Shown one piece after another: positions 26,090 through 34,082 of a stretch of 64,000 nucleotides of DNA. Each line of letters opens with the position of its first letter. The stretch's first letter is position 1. The stretch spans positions 52,881 through 116,880 of the forward strand of contig JAPPHA010000060.1 in the NCBI GenBank assembly GCA_028874915.1, written 5' to 3'. A program made the position numbers and the translations under genes. The DNA comes from Paracoccaceae bacterium (lineage in GTDB: Bacteria > Pseudomonadota > Alphaproteobacteria > Rhodobacterales > Rhodobacteraceae). The notes beneath the pieces were generated by a model, which was not told where the DNA came from, did not search any database, and saw only the letters and a program-made list of their open reading frames with translations.

Positions 26090-28234
26090 ATGACCTTCGA
26101 CCCAGGTGCCGACGGACGGGTCAGGCTACCGCTCGGATCTCTCGACGCCGTCGTATTCGACACCGAGACTACCGGGTTGGACCCCAAGTCGGCGCGGATC
26201 ATAGAAATTGGCGCCGTTCGCCTTCGCTCCGGCCAAATCGATGCCAACGACAGTTTCTCGGTGCTGCTCAATCCGGGAATTCCGATTCCCGCGTCATCGA
26301 CAGGCATTCACGGGATTTCGGACAGCGATGTCACAAATGCCCCGGGGTTTCCGTCTGCCGTGTCGGCGTTCACCGAATGGGCCGGGCCTTCGCCGGTTCT
26401 CGGATTCTCGATTGGATACGATCTGGCGGTTCTGGAAGCGGAGTGCGCCCGGCACGACATGGTCTGGTCTGCACCGATCTCCATCGATGTGCAGACTTTG
26501 GTCAAGATACTCGGTGTCGATCTGCCTGATCTGTCGCTTGAAACCATTGCGGCCCGGTACGGAATTGCGATCGAAGGCCGACATCGGTCAGTTCCGGACG
26601 CACTCCTCACGGCCCGAGTGTTTACAGCGTTGGTGCCCGAACTCAGGGCGCACGGTATCCGGACATTTGCGGAAACAGAACGCGCATGCCGTTCACTTGA
26701 AAGGCGGCAAGGTGACGTCGTTGGACTCCAGTCGAACCGGACCGGGGCGTCCAGGGGCCGAGTGAGCCTCGACAGCTTCCTGTACCGACATCGCATCGGC
26801 GATCTGATGCGTTCCCCGCCGATCGTTCTGCCTGCAGGCGCAAGACTCACGGAAGCTGTATCCCTGATGGCGGAGAACGGTGTCGGTTCGGTTATCATCG
26901 CACCGGGTTCCGGAGACGATCCTGCACCCGGGCCTGGTCCTGTCGAGGTTGGCGGACTGAAGATCCTGACTGAACGGGACGTTCTGCGAGCGATCCACGA
27001 ATCGGGCGGACAGGCGCTCGAAAAGCCCGTCGATGCGTTGTCTCCGTGTCCGCTTATTACTGTCGCCATCAAGGAGTTCGCCTATCGGGCCATGTCCCTG
27101 ATGTCGGCCAAGGGCGTTCGGCATGTTGGCGTTGTCGGCGATGGAGGCAGGCTCGCAGGCATCCTGAGTGCAAGGGATTCGCTAACACATCAGGCGGATG
27201 ACGGGATAATTCTTGGCAGGGAGATCGACGAGTCGGTGTCGGCCGGGGACCTCGGGCGGGTCTGGTCCGGGTTGACCACGGTCGTTGGGGCGCTGTCGGA
27301 AGAAGGCGTCGACCCGCGCCGGATTTCTGCCATCATTTCGCGAGAGTTGCGGGCTTTGACCGGACGGGCGACAGCGCTGGCCGAAGCGGAAGCCGCTACG
27401 GCGGCGGAAATCGACTCGCCTCCGGCCCGTTACACCATGATGGTCCTTGGCTCTGGCGGTCGCGGCGAAAGCCTCCTGGCCATGGATCAGGATAACGCGA
27501 TCATATTTGACGACCGGGAGACTGGCGGCACCGTGGATCGCTGGTGTGAGTCCCTCGGATGCCGTGTCGCCGACATCCTGGATGAAGTCGGTGTCCGCTA
27601 TTGCGACGGTGGCGTGATGGCCCGAAACCCGGAGTGGCGGATGAATCGTCAGGAGTGGCGGCGCCAGACTCGGGACTGGATTGCCCGAACCCGGCCTCAA
27701 GACCTGATGAATGCTGATATCTTCTTCGATGCCATGGGGGTTCATGGAGATCTGGATCTTGCGGAGTCGCTACGCATTGATGCCATGGGCATGGCACGGC
27801 AGGCCAAACCCTTCTTGAGACGCCTCGCCTCGAATGCAGCGGAGATCCCAAGTCCCTTCGGTTGGCTCGGCCGTCTCAAGCTCGACCGGGGGCGAGTTGA
27901 TCTAAAAAAAGCCGGCCTCCTTCCGGTTTTCTCGGCGGCGCGGGTTGTTGCCCTCGAATTCGGGATCCGATCACGGTCTACTGCGGAGCGGTTGCGGGCG
28001 TTTGGCGAATGCGGAGTCGTTCCGGGTCCGTTGATCAACGATCTGGTTGCAGCCCACGGAATTCTCCTTGGTGCCATCCTCCGTCAGCAACTTTCGGACC
28101 TTCAGGTCGGGCTGCCGCTGTCCAACTCAGTCGCTGTGAATGAACTTGAAGGCCATGATCGGCAACAGTTGATCTGGGCGCTAGAACGCGTCCCGTCGGT
28201 GATTGATGTCATGCGTGTACCGGCGACTATTTGA
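26090..28234 (+). CDS. DnaQ-like exonuclease / CBS pair / DUF294 nucleotidyltransferase fusion
   Basis: 714 residues with three parts. Residues about 18-190 are a DEDDh 3'-5' exonuclease domain: D24 and E26 in VVFDTETTG, and the late histidine-aspartate in HRSVPDALLT. Residues about 235-375 are two CBS repeats (IGDLMRSPPIVLPAGARLTE and KGVRHVGVVGDGGRL). Residues about 420-560 are a DUF294 GlnD-like nucleotidyltransferase with the active-site pattern GSGGRGESLLAMDQDNAI, followed by a DUF294 C-terminal helical domain to the end. CBS domains usually bind adenine nucleotides and switch the partner domain. The substrate of the nucleotidyl transfer and the nuclease target are unknown. It appears to be a single-gene unit. 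Confidence 0.85.
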   Translation: MTFDPGADGRVRLPLGSLDAVVFDTETTGLDPKSARIIEIGAVRLRSGQIDANDSFSVLLNPGIPIPASSTGIHGISDSDVTNAPGFPSAVSAFTEWAGPSPVLGFSIGYDLAVLEAECARHDMVWSAPISIDVQTLVKILGVDLPDLSLETIAARYGIAIEGRHRSVPDALLTARVFTALVPELRAHGIRTFAETERACRSLERRQGDVVGLQSNRTGASRGRVSLDSFLYRHRIGDLMRSPPIVLPAGARLTEAVSLMAENGVGSVIIAPGSGDDPAPGPGPVEVGGLKILTERDVLRAIHESGGQALEKPVDALSPCPLITVAIKEFAYRAMSLMSAKGVRHVGVVGDGGRLAGILSARDSLTHQADDGIILGREIDESVSAGDLGRVWSGLTTVVGALSEEGVDPRRISAIISRELRALTGRATALAEAEAATAAEIDSPPARYTMMVLGSGGRGESLLAMDQDNAIIFDDRETGGTVDRWCESLGCRVADILDEVGVRYCDGGVMARNPEWRMNRQEWRRQTRDWIARTRPQDLMNADIFFDAMGVHGDLDLAESLRIDAMGMARQAKPFLRRLASNAAEIPSPFGWLGRLKLDRGRVDLKKAGLLPVFSAARVVALEFGIRSRSTAERLRAFGECGVVPGPLINDLVAAHGILLGAILRQQLSDLQVGLPLSNSVAVNELEGHDRQQLIWALERVPSVIDVMRVPATI

Positions 28235-28302
28235 ATCGCATGCGTTTCGCTGCCGGAGACGAAAGTCGTCCGATGGCCAAGGGCAATCGCGGCAGTCTCG
28301 CG

Positions 28303-29424
28303 TCAGCGTGGGTCGGTGAAGACCTTCTGCAGCGGCTTTGACCAAAAGCCGGGATCATCAAGAATCGAAACAAATCGTTCTGCAGCACCACCGGTTCCAA
28401 AGGCGCCGCAGGATGGGTACCGCCGGCCCCACTCCCGATCCAGGAAGGCCTGGATGGCGAGGTCGTCCGCCGCCGCCGTTGCCGTTACCGACACGGCTTC
28501 GGACCGATTGGTCTGCCGCGTCCCGATGTCGAGGCTCGGAACTCCGAGAAACGGCGCTTCCCGAACGCCGGCGCTGGAGTTCCCGACAAGGACGGCAGCG
28601 TGTTTCAGAAGTTCAGAGAAATAAGGGAAACGCATCGACGGAATGGCCCGGAACGTGGAGGCCGGCAGCGTACGTATGACTGCCATGATGGCGTCAGAAC
28701 CGGGATCGTTGTTCGGCAGAATGGTGACAAATGACCGCTCCGAGGCTTGGAGAGAGCCGAATAGGGCGGTCGCTTGGGCGCCAATAGTGTCCGTCTCCGA
28801 GGTGACAGGATGGAAAATGACGATGCCGTATTCGCCAGGGGAAATGTCGTAGTGGCGGCGAACCTGGTCGATTGTAACGCCGGATGGCTTGCCGTGGATG
28901 TCGAGTTCGGGAGATCCGATCACGAAAACGGAATCGGCCGGTTCACCCATGCGCATGACGCGGTCGCGTGCGGTTTCGGAACTGACGAAGTGGCATGTGG
29001 CGAGCTTGCTGTTGCAGTGCCGGAAAAGTTCGTCGATCGTTCCCGAAACCTCGCCGCCTTCAACGTGAGCACAGCGGATGTACCGGGTTGCCGCGGTCAG
29101 TGCACAGGCCAGGGCTTCGACCCTGTCGCCGTGGACGACGACCAGATCCGGGTTGTGTTCGGCAAGAAAGTCCGAGAACCCCATGATGGTCTTGGCCAGA
29201 ATCATTTCCTGGCCGTCGGTCAATTGCTGGTTGAGGAACTCGAAAACATCGACATTGTCGACGCGGTTGACCTCGATCTTGGTCAAACCATACCTCTCGA
29301 GCATGTGCATGCCGGTGACGAAGAAGCCGATCCGGAAACCCCGGTCGCGCGCCGCTTCGGCCAGCGGCCGGATCTTTCCGAAGTCCGCCCGCGTTCCTGT
29401 GACGAAAACGAGCCTACGCGTCAT
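28303..29424 (-). CDS. neuC: NeuC-like hydrolysing UDP-sugar 2-epimerase
   Basis: 373 residues. The family signature VTGTRADFGKIRPL opens the protein; VVHGDRVEAL, AHVEGGEVSGTIDE and GNSSAGVREAPFLGVPSLDIG follow, which are typical of NeuC/LegG-type enzymes. They convert UDP-GlcNAc (or a diacetamido sugar) to ManNAc or its analogue, the substrate for NeuB. Its natural partner genes neuB and neuA lie about 19 kb away at 5.9-8.8 kb, so the pathway is split. It is transcribed alone, in the opposite direction. Start is not supported by a strong ribosome site. Confidence 0.87.
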   Translation of the reverse strand: MTRRLVFVTGTRADFGKIRPLAEAARDRGFRIGFFVTGMHMLERYGLTKIEVNRVDNVDVFEFLNQQLTDGQEMILAKTIMGFSDFLAEHNPDLVVVHGDRVEALACALTAATRYIRCAHVEGGEVSGTIDELFRHCNSKLATCHFVSSETARDRVMRMGEPADSVFVIGSPELDIHGKPSGVTIDQVRRHYDISPGEYGIVIFHPVTSETDTIGAQATALFGSLQASERSFVTILPNNDPGSDAIMAVIRTLPASTFRAIPSMRFPYFSELLKHAAVLVGNSSAGVREAPFLGVPSLDIGTRQTNRSEAVSVTATAAADDLAIQAFLDREWGRRYPSCGAFGTGGAAERFVSILDDPGFWSKPLQKVFTDPR

Positions 29425-29817
29425 GCGGTTGTGACCGACGAGGCGTGCCGACCGAGTTCGGCATTGGCTGGCTCAAAAGACATATTCACGGGCAGCAGGA
29501 TTCGTGACCATGGGCCCGGACATCCCCGGCGGACGGGCCATGGATCTCTGGGCGTGGTGGGGAAGGTTTTCTGGGGCGGGCGACATGATCCAGAGTCGAA
29601 AAATACACAATAAAAACAACATTATACAATGTATTTCAAGATTCAATGGCGCGATACGGGTCATGTCTTTTGTCACGAATTTTCCGCTAACATTTCTTGC
29701 GCTCGACATCGAATCAGTTTCACAACTCGAATTCCGGGAAACACTTTTTCATACCTTTCCATTTCTGTCTTATGGAATGCTTTCCGGTTTTTCATGTCAA
29801 TGGAACCTCGCAGGTCG

Positions 29818-29837
29818 AATTTACCGTATTCAATAAA
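29818..29837 (+). repeat. Operator-like direct repeat, copy 1
   Basis: AATTTACCGTATTCAATAAA. An identical 20-mer occurs at 29920, spacing 102 bases from start to start. The outer bases are symmetric (TTTA...TAAA). Position upstream of a HipB-type repressor suggests a binding site for it. Confidence 0.6.
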
Positions 29838-29919
29838 TTTGGTCCACCCAGACCCGCGTTGAGGACCATTTTATTGCTTTCGCTAACCTTGAGCTTGTCA
29901 GGAGGTGCCAAAGGCTCCA

Positions 29920-29939
29920 AATTTACCGTATTCAATAAA
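29920..29939 (+). repeat. Operator-like direct repeat, copy 2
   Basis: Second perfect copy of AATTTACCGTATTCAATAAA, ending three bases before the ATG of the hipB-like gene. Binding here would block both transcription and the ribosome site, as expected for an autorepressed antitoxin operon. Confidence 0.6.
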
Positions 29940-29942
29940 GGG

Positions 29943-30242
29943 ATGATGAGGGTGACGAAGGACAAGAGGCACAAGCAACTGTCCGAAGTTGGAGGCAGAA
30001 TTCGTGCACTACGTGGGGAGCGCGGCCTGAACCTGCACGAACTGGCGCACCTGTGCGGCATCAGCGCTTCGGCCTTGTCGCTCATCGAGACCGGCAAGCG
30101 GGATCTGCGTATCACCAGCCTCTACCGGATCTCCGGTGCCCTGCGTGTCGATGCGGGCGATCTGCTTGGGGACAGGAATGAAATCGGCAGGGCAAGTGAG
30201 GCAGGCCAACGAGGTGGTTACGATCTCGGAGACTTTACGTGA
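29943..30242 (+). CDS. HipB-like XRE-family repressor (antitoxin)
   Basis: About 99 residues. A helix-turn-helix of the XRE/Cro type spans roughly residues 17-72: VGGRIRALRGERGLNLHELA, then CGISASALSLIETGKRDLRI. In HipBA modules such proteins bind DNA as dimers, repress their own operon and hold the HipA kinase. Here the reading frame overlaps the start of a hipA-like gene by GTGA, the classic arrangement. Start at 29943 or the adjacent ATG at 29946; no strong ribosome site, since the operator-like repeat occupies that spot. The antitoxin looks intact while its partner is broken. Confidence 0.8.
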   Translation: MMRVTKDKRHKQLSEVGGRIRALRGERGLNLHELAHLCGISASALSLIETGKRDLRITSLYRISGALRVDAGDLLGDRNEIGRASEAGQRGGYDLGDFT

Positions 30243-30645
30243 TCCAGGTGGTCCCCATCCGGTTCGACACCTTGAAATTCGGCGAGGAGACAGTCGACGC
30301 CGACGGCGCGCTCGGATTTGCCTACAATGAGAATTGGTTCGCAACCAAGGGTGCGTTCCCGTTGTCGTTGACCCTGCCGTTTGAGACCACCATCCAACGG
30401 TCTCGACCCGCGATCCTGGTCTCGACAGCGCCGACACGCTGGCCGTCCTCAATGACATCGGTGGGGACACTGCAGGAGCGCTTTCGTTCGGAATCCCTTC
30501 CGAACGCGCGGCTTGAACCTACTCTCTGCTTACCGAATTCTATGGAATCCATGACCCAGAGATCGCCTTTGAGCGCCATTTCGAGGGCCTTGCAAAATGT
30601 CCCTTTCTTGTTGGTGAGGAAGGGGTTTGCGGCCCTCTGAACACG
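30239..30645 (+). pseudogene. hipA-like kinase toxin, N-terminal remnant
   Basis: From the GTG at 30239 the first 50 codons (FDTLKFGEE, then GALGFAYNENWFATKGAFPL) are the HipA N-terminal domain. The frame is then lost at about 30385-30410. In another frame the family sequence resumes: DTLAVLNDIGGDTAGALSFG, an in-frame TGA, then AFERHFEGLAKCPFLVGEEG. The last block matches the HipA segment just before the ATP-binding part (pattern RPFLAGEEGVRLSLAGAQ), and similarity ends near 30640. The kinase core (about 300 residues) is missing, cut off where recombinase-like sequence on the other strand begins. The toxin cannot be functional. Confidence 0.72.
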
Positions 30646-31497
30646 AACGACGACCTTTGCTTGCGGGGGTGTCGGTATCCGCTTCGGACGGGTCCGAACC
30701 GCCTTCGGGCGAGTTCGGGATCGGAATTGAAAGGCGAACGTTGATCGTGTCCTCGCTGACCTGCACCTCCTTCACCAGGAGAGGACAATACGCTGCCGAT
30801 CGGCGACGTCCAGCATTTCTGCTATTGCGGACGCGCGCAGGCGGTCTATGGATCCGGTCAGGGTCTCGGCCAGCCGGAGCCAGGTGTCCCGGTCCCCGGC
30901 CCCCCGGTCCTTGGCATGATCCACAACCGATTGCAGATCGTGGTTGAGCGCCTGTTCCTGACGGCGGAGGTCCGGCGTCCGGACCCGCAGTTCGTCGATC
31001 ATGATCAGGTTCTCCTGATAGGCCGTGACGTGGCGGTCGAGGCTTGTTCGGACCCGGGTCAACCGGTGCCGTAGGTTGGTCTCGCGATTCTGGTTGGGAT
31101 CGGGGGCGCGGGCGGCTTCGAGTCAGCGGCCGATTTCGGCGCTGATCAAGGCCGGATCCTCGGGCAGGCGAACGACTTCGGTCCAGACGATATCATCGAA
31201 CCGTTCCTTGCGCATCGGCCGGTTGTCACGGACCGGACCGTTGAGATGGCGCCAGGACTCGGAACCGAGACAGCGATAGTAGAAGATCTTGCGGGCGCTC
31301 GTCCGGGTCGACCTCCGCGACAGTGCGTAGCCGCACTTGCCGCAGGTGACCAACCCCTGCACCACACTGGGCGTCTTGGTGCGGCGCGGCGAACGGGTCT
31401 TGTTCAAGGCCAGGCGCTCCTCGGCCCGGCCGAAGGTCTCCTCGCTGACGATCGCTGGCACCGGATTCTCGATCCAGGACTGACAACAAAAGCGCAA
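30640..31497 (-). pseudogene. Large serine recombinase, C-terminal remnant
   Basis: On the minus strand the peptide WIENPVPAIVSEETF, then VTCGKCGYALS with a later YYRC is the recombinase and zinc-ribbon region of large serine recombinases. An in-frame TGA at 31123-31125 interrupts it; the frame then continues with a long coiled coil (NRETNLRHRLTRVRTSLDRH onwards). Near 30775 a one-base shift precedes the typical ending LLVKEVQVSEDTINVRLSIP. The N-terminal catalytic domain with the active serine is absent, so at about 31500 the gene is cut. It abuts and probably disrupted the hipA remnant. Confidence 0.75.
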
Positions 31498-31675
31498 ACC
31501 AGGCGGAGGCCCCCGGTTCCGGTGCCGGGCTTCGCGGCTATCCCGCAGGAAGCCGAACCATCATCGTAATTCGGCGACAACAGGACAGGCACAACAGGAT
31601 CGCCTCAAAAGGAAAGAAAACGCGGCGAACCGCCCAAAATTCCGCAATTCATTCCAGCAACCAACAACATTTTCA

Positions 31676-31704
31676 TTGACAATACATCATACGTATTATA
31701 AATT
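31676..31704 (+). promoter_or_regulatory. Candidate promoter and operator of the aap operon
   Basis: TTGACA at 31676-31681 is a perfect -35 box. TATAAA at 31697 (spacing 15) or TAAATT at 31699 (spacing 17) may be the -10. Between and over them lies the imperfect palindrome ATCATACGTATTAT (31686-31699; 12 of 14 positions symmetric, core TACGTA). A repressor there would block the polymerase. Similar GTAT/ATAC sequences lie upstream of gntR and at 44.5 kb. Confidence 0.5.
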
Positions 31705-31753
31705 TGCATGCCAGTTGGAGTGCAAAGACAAATCCGATGGAGGACTTGGAATT

Positions 31754-32791
31754 ATGAGAAAGTTGATGAACTTGGCAGCTGCAACCGCATTTGGGGCTGC
31801 TACAATGGCCGTACCTGCCTTTGCCCAAGGCGGACCGACCCTGACAAAAGTTCTGGATCGTGGCACCCTGCTGTGTACCGGGCACAATGGCAGTTTTCAG
31901 GGCTTTGCCGAAGTCGACGACCAGGGCAATTGGACAGGTCTGGATATCGATCTTTGCAAAGGTTTGGCATCGGGTCTTTTCGGGACACACGAAGGCAATC
32001 TGGAAATCGTTCCGATCAGCTGGGCCCAGCGTTGGCCTGCGCTTCAGTCGGGCGATGTCGACGTCATAATCAAGGCATCGGGCTGGACCATGAGCCGTGA
32101 TACGGAGCTGAACCTCAACTTCAGCCGTCCTTACCTGATCGGTGCGTTCCAGGTGATGTCGCTCAAGGACTTAGGGGCAGAAAATGTCGCTGGACTTGAT
32201 GGTGGATCCATATGCGTTGCCGCAGGGACGTCGACCGAGAAGGTCATGGCGGCATTTATCGAATCGAACCAGCTTGAGATCGAGCTGATCACATTCGAGA
32301 AAACCGAAGAAGTAAACTCTTCCTATTTTGCGGGCCGTTGCGACGGTGTGATCGAGTGGGGCCCGGCTCTTGCCGCAACGCGTCTTCAGGCAGACAACCC
32401 GGAAGACCACGTCATTCTGCCCGATGTCGTCGCTCTGGAAGCGGAAGGCATTGTTGTTCCGCATGGTGATGACAACTGGCACGACATCCAGAATTGGCTG
32501 TTGGCGACGCTGTGGTTCGCAGAACAGGAAGGCGTGACGCAGGCCAATGTCGACGAGATGAAAGCAAATCCGCCGACCACTGCCGTCGGCAAGATGCTGG
32601 GCGCAACGCCAGGCTACGGCAGCCGTCTCGGCCTGTCTGACGACTGGGGGTATCACGTAATCAAGGCCATAGGGAACTTCGGTGAGGTCTACGAACGCAA
32701 CCTGGGCTCTGGTTCATCTTACAAGCTGCCGCGCGGCATCAACAACCTGTGGACCAAAGGTGGCGTTCACTACCCGATGATCATCGACTGA
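31754..32791 (+). CDS. aapJ: General amino-acid ABC transporter binding protein (AapJ/BztA type)
   Basis: 345 residues. The signal peptide (MRKLMNLAAATAFGAATMA, cleavage after AFA) is clear. Mature residues TKVLDRGTLLCTGHNGSFQG and WTGLDIDLCKGLA fit the AapJ/BztA periplasmic binding proteins that take a broad range of L-amino acids, glutamate and aspartate especially. The start at 31754 follows GGAGG; the frame is open upstream to 31676 but that part overlaps the promoter. It heads the four-gene operon aapJQMP, whose product is an inner-membrane importer. Confidence 0.92.
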   Translation: MRKLMNLAAATAFGAATMAVPAFAQGGPTLTKVLDRGTLLCTGHNGSFQGFAEVDDQGNWTGLDIDLCKGLASGLFGTHEGNLEIVPISWAQRWPALQSGDVDVIIKASGWTMSRDTELNLNFSRPYLIGAFQVMSLKDLGAENVAGLDGGSICVAAGTSTEKVMAAFIESNQLEIELITFEKTEEVNSSYFAGRCDGVIEWGPALAATRLQADNPEDHVILPDVVALEAEGIVVPHGDDNWHDIQNWLLATLWFAEQEGVTQANVDEMKANPPTTAVGKMLGATPGYGSRLGLSDDWGYHVIKAIGNFGEVYERNLGSGSSYKLPRGINNLWTKGGVHYPMIID

Positions 32792-32806
32792 TTTGCTTCG
32801 AAACGA

Positions 32807-32837
32807 GTGCCCCGGGGCCTGAACGCCGCCGGGGCAC
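32807..32837 (+). promoter_or_regulatory. Stem-loop between aapJ and aapQ
   Basis: Perfect 9-bp inverted repeat GTGCCCCGG / CCGGGGCAC (32807-32815 and 32829-32837) with an inner GGC/GCC pair in the loop. No T run follows, so it is more likely an mRNA-stabilising or partially terminating hairpin that lowers expression of the permease genes relative to the binding protein. Confidence 0.6.
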
Positions 32838-32898
32838 ATGCAATTGACGGGCAAGGACGGGCGACCTGGCCGTTCGAGCCGCTCCCCGAGGAAGTAGA

Positions 32899-34071
32899 AT
32901 GTATGGTCTTCTGAACAATCAAAAGATTCGAAACAACGCAATCCAGATCATTTTCGTTTCGATGATCGTAGCTGTGTTGTTAGTTTCCTTTCTTACTGCC
33001 AAGGCAAATCTGGATGCGCAGGGCATCACATCCGGTTTCGGGTTTTTCGAGCGCGCCACGGGATGGGACGTCAGCTTTTCTCTGCTGGAATTCAAACCGA
33101 GTGATTCTTACTTACGTGTTCTGATCGTTGGCTTTCTGAATTCTCTATTTGTGGGCGCCATCGCACTTTCTCTGGCAACGGTGTTTGGTGTGACCGTCGG
33201 CGCGATGCGAACATCCGCCAATGCGATGGCGCGGCTTGCAGGTACAATGTATGTGGAAACGTTCCGCAATGTGCCCCTGATCCTGCAACTGATTTTCTGG
33301 TACGCTTTGCTTTTGGAACTTCCCCATCCCAAAAAGGCTGCAGGCCTGCTGGGGGATAACCTGTTTGTGTCCGGCCGCGGAATCTATCTCACCGGTCTGA
33401 ATGTCAACGCGTTGTCTGCTTTCCTTGCGATCATGCTGTTCCTGGTTGCCGCGTTCCTGGTTGTCTGGATCGCCAAGGGCAAGAAATTCCAAAAATCCGA
33501 ACCGGAGAATCGCCGCCGCCTACAATGGCTGACGATCGGCGGTGCCGCGGTCTTCATTGCTGTCATCCTGTATGTCGGACGAATTCCTGAAACCGAAATT
33601 CTGAACATTCCACGACTGAAGGGGCTGAATATCAAAGGTGGCATCCGAGCCACGCCAGAACTGTTGGCGTGTATCGTGGCGATAACGATCTACGGCACCG
33701 GTTATATTGCCGAGATCATGCGAGCCGGTTTTAATGCGGTTCCGAAGGGTCAGGTCGAAGCGGGATCCGCTGTTGGCCTGCGGTCCGGGCAGATTTTCTG
33801 GCGAATTCGGCTGCCACTGGCAGTCCGCACGGTAATGCCCACGCTGATCAATCAATATGTCTGGCTATTCAAGGCGACATCCATCGGAATAGCCGTCGGG
33901 TTTGCCGACTATTTCTTCGTGATCTCAACGTCGATCAACCAGAGTGGTCAGACACTTGAATTGATCGCCTTGCTCATGCTCGGATTCCTGAGTGTGAACT
34001 ATACGATTGCCTGGGTATTGAACCGTGTGAATGACGCGATCAAGCTTAAGGGCACGCAGAACCGTGCATGA
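32899..34071 (+). CDS. aapQ: Amino-acid ABC transporter permease (AapQ/BztB type)
   Basis: 390 residues, several membrane helices, with the long cytoplasmic and periplasmic insertions typical of AapQ. NSLFVGAIALSLATVFGVTVG and YVETFRNVPLILQLIFWY are diagnostic, and the EAA loop is AGFNAVPKGQVEAGSAVGL. It pairs with AapM to form the channel of the general amino-acid importer. The ATG follows GAGGAAGTAGA. The stop is directly at the start of the next gene. Confidence 0.92.
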   Translation: MYGLLNNQKIRNNAIQIIFVSMIVAVLLVSFLTAKANLDAQGITSGFGFFERATGWDVSFSLLEFKPSDSYLRVLIVGFLNSLFVGAIALSLATVFGVTVGAMRTSANAMARLAGTMYVETFRNVPLILQLIFWYALLLELPHPKKAAGLLGDNLFVSGRGIYLTGLNVNALSAFLAIMLFLVAAFLVVWIAKGKKFQKSEPENRRRLQWLTIGGAAVFIAVILYVGRIPETEILNIPRLKGLNIKGGIRATPELLACIVAITIYGTGYIAEIMRAGFNAVPKGQVEAGSAVGLRSGQIFWRIRLPLAVRTVMPTLINQYVWLFKATSIGIAVGFADYFFVISTSINQSGQTLELIALLMLGFLSVNYTIAWVLNRVNDAIKLKGTQNRA

Positions 34072-34082
34072 GGAGGGAACGC

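Larger units (their letters stand above)
29425..29942. other. AT-rich leader of the hipB-like gene
   Basis: 518 bases without a gene. From about 29590 the sequence turns markedly AT-rich compared with its surroundings (for example AATACACAATAAAAACAACA), a common sign of acquired DNA or of a regulated promoter. It carries the two 20-bp operator candidates listed separately. Confidence 0.5.

Noticed and set aside
29601..29636. AAATAC ... GTATTT inverted repeat in the AT-rich segment
   Set aside because: Only 6-bp arms with 24 bases between them in AT-rich DNA; expected by chance.
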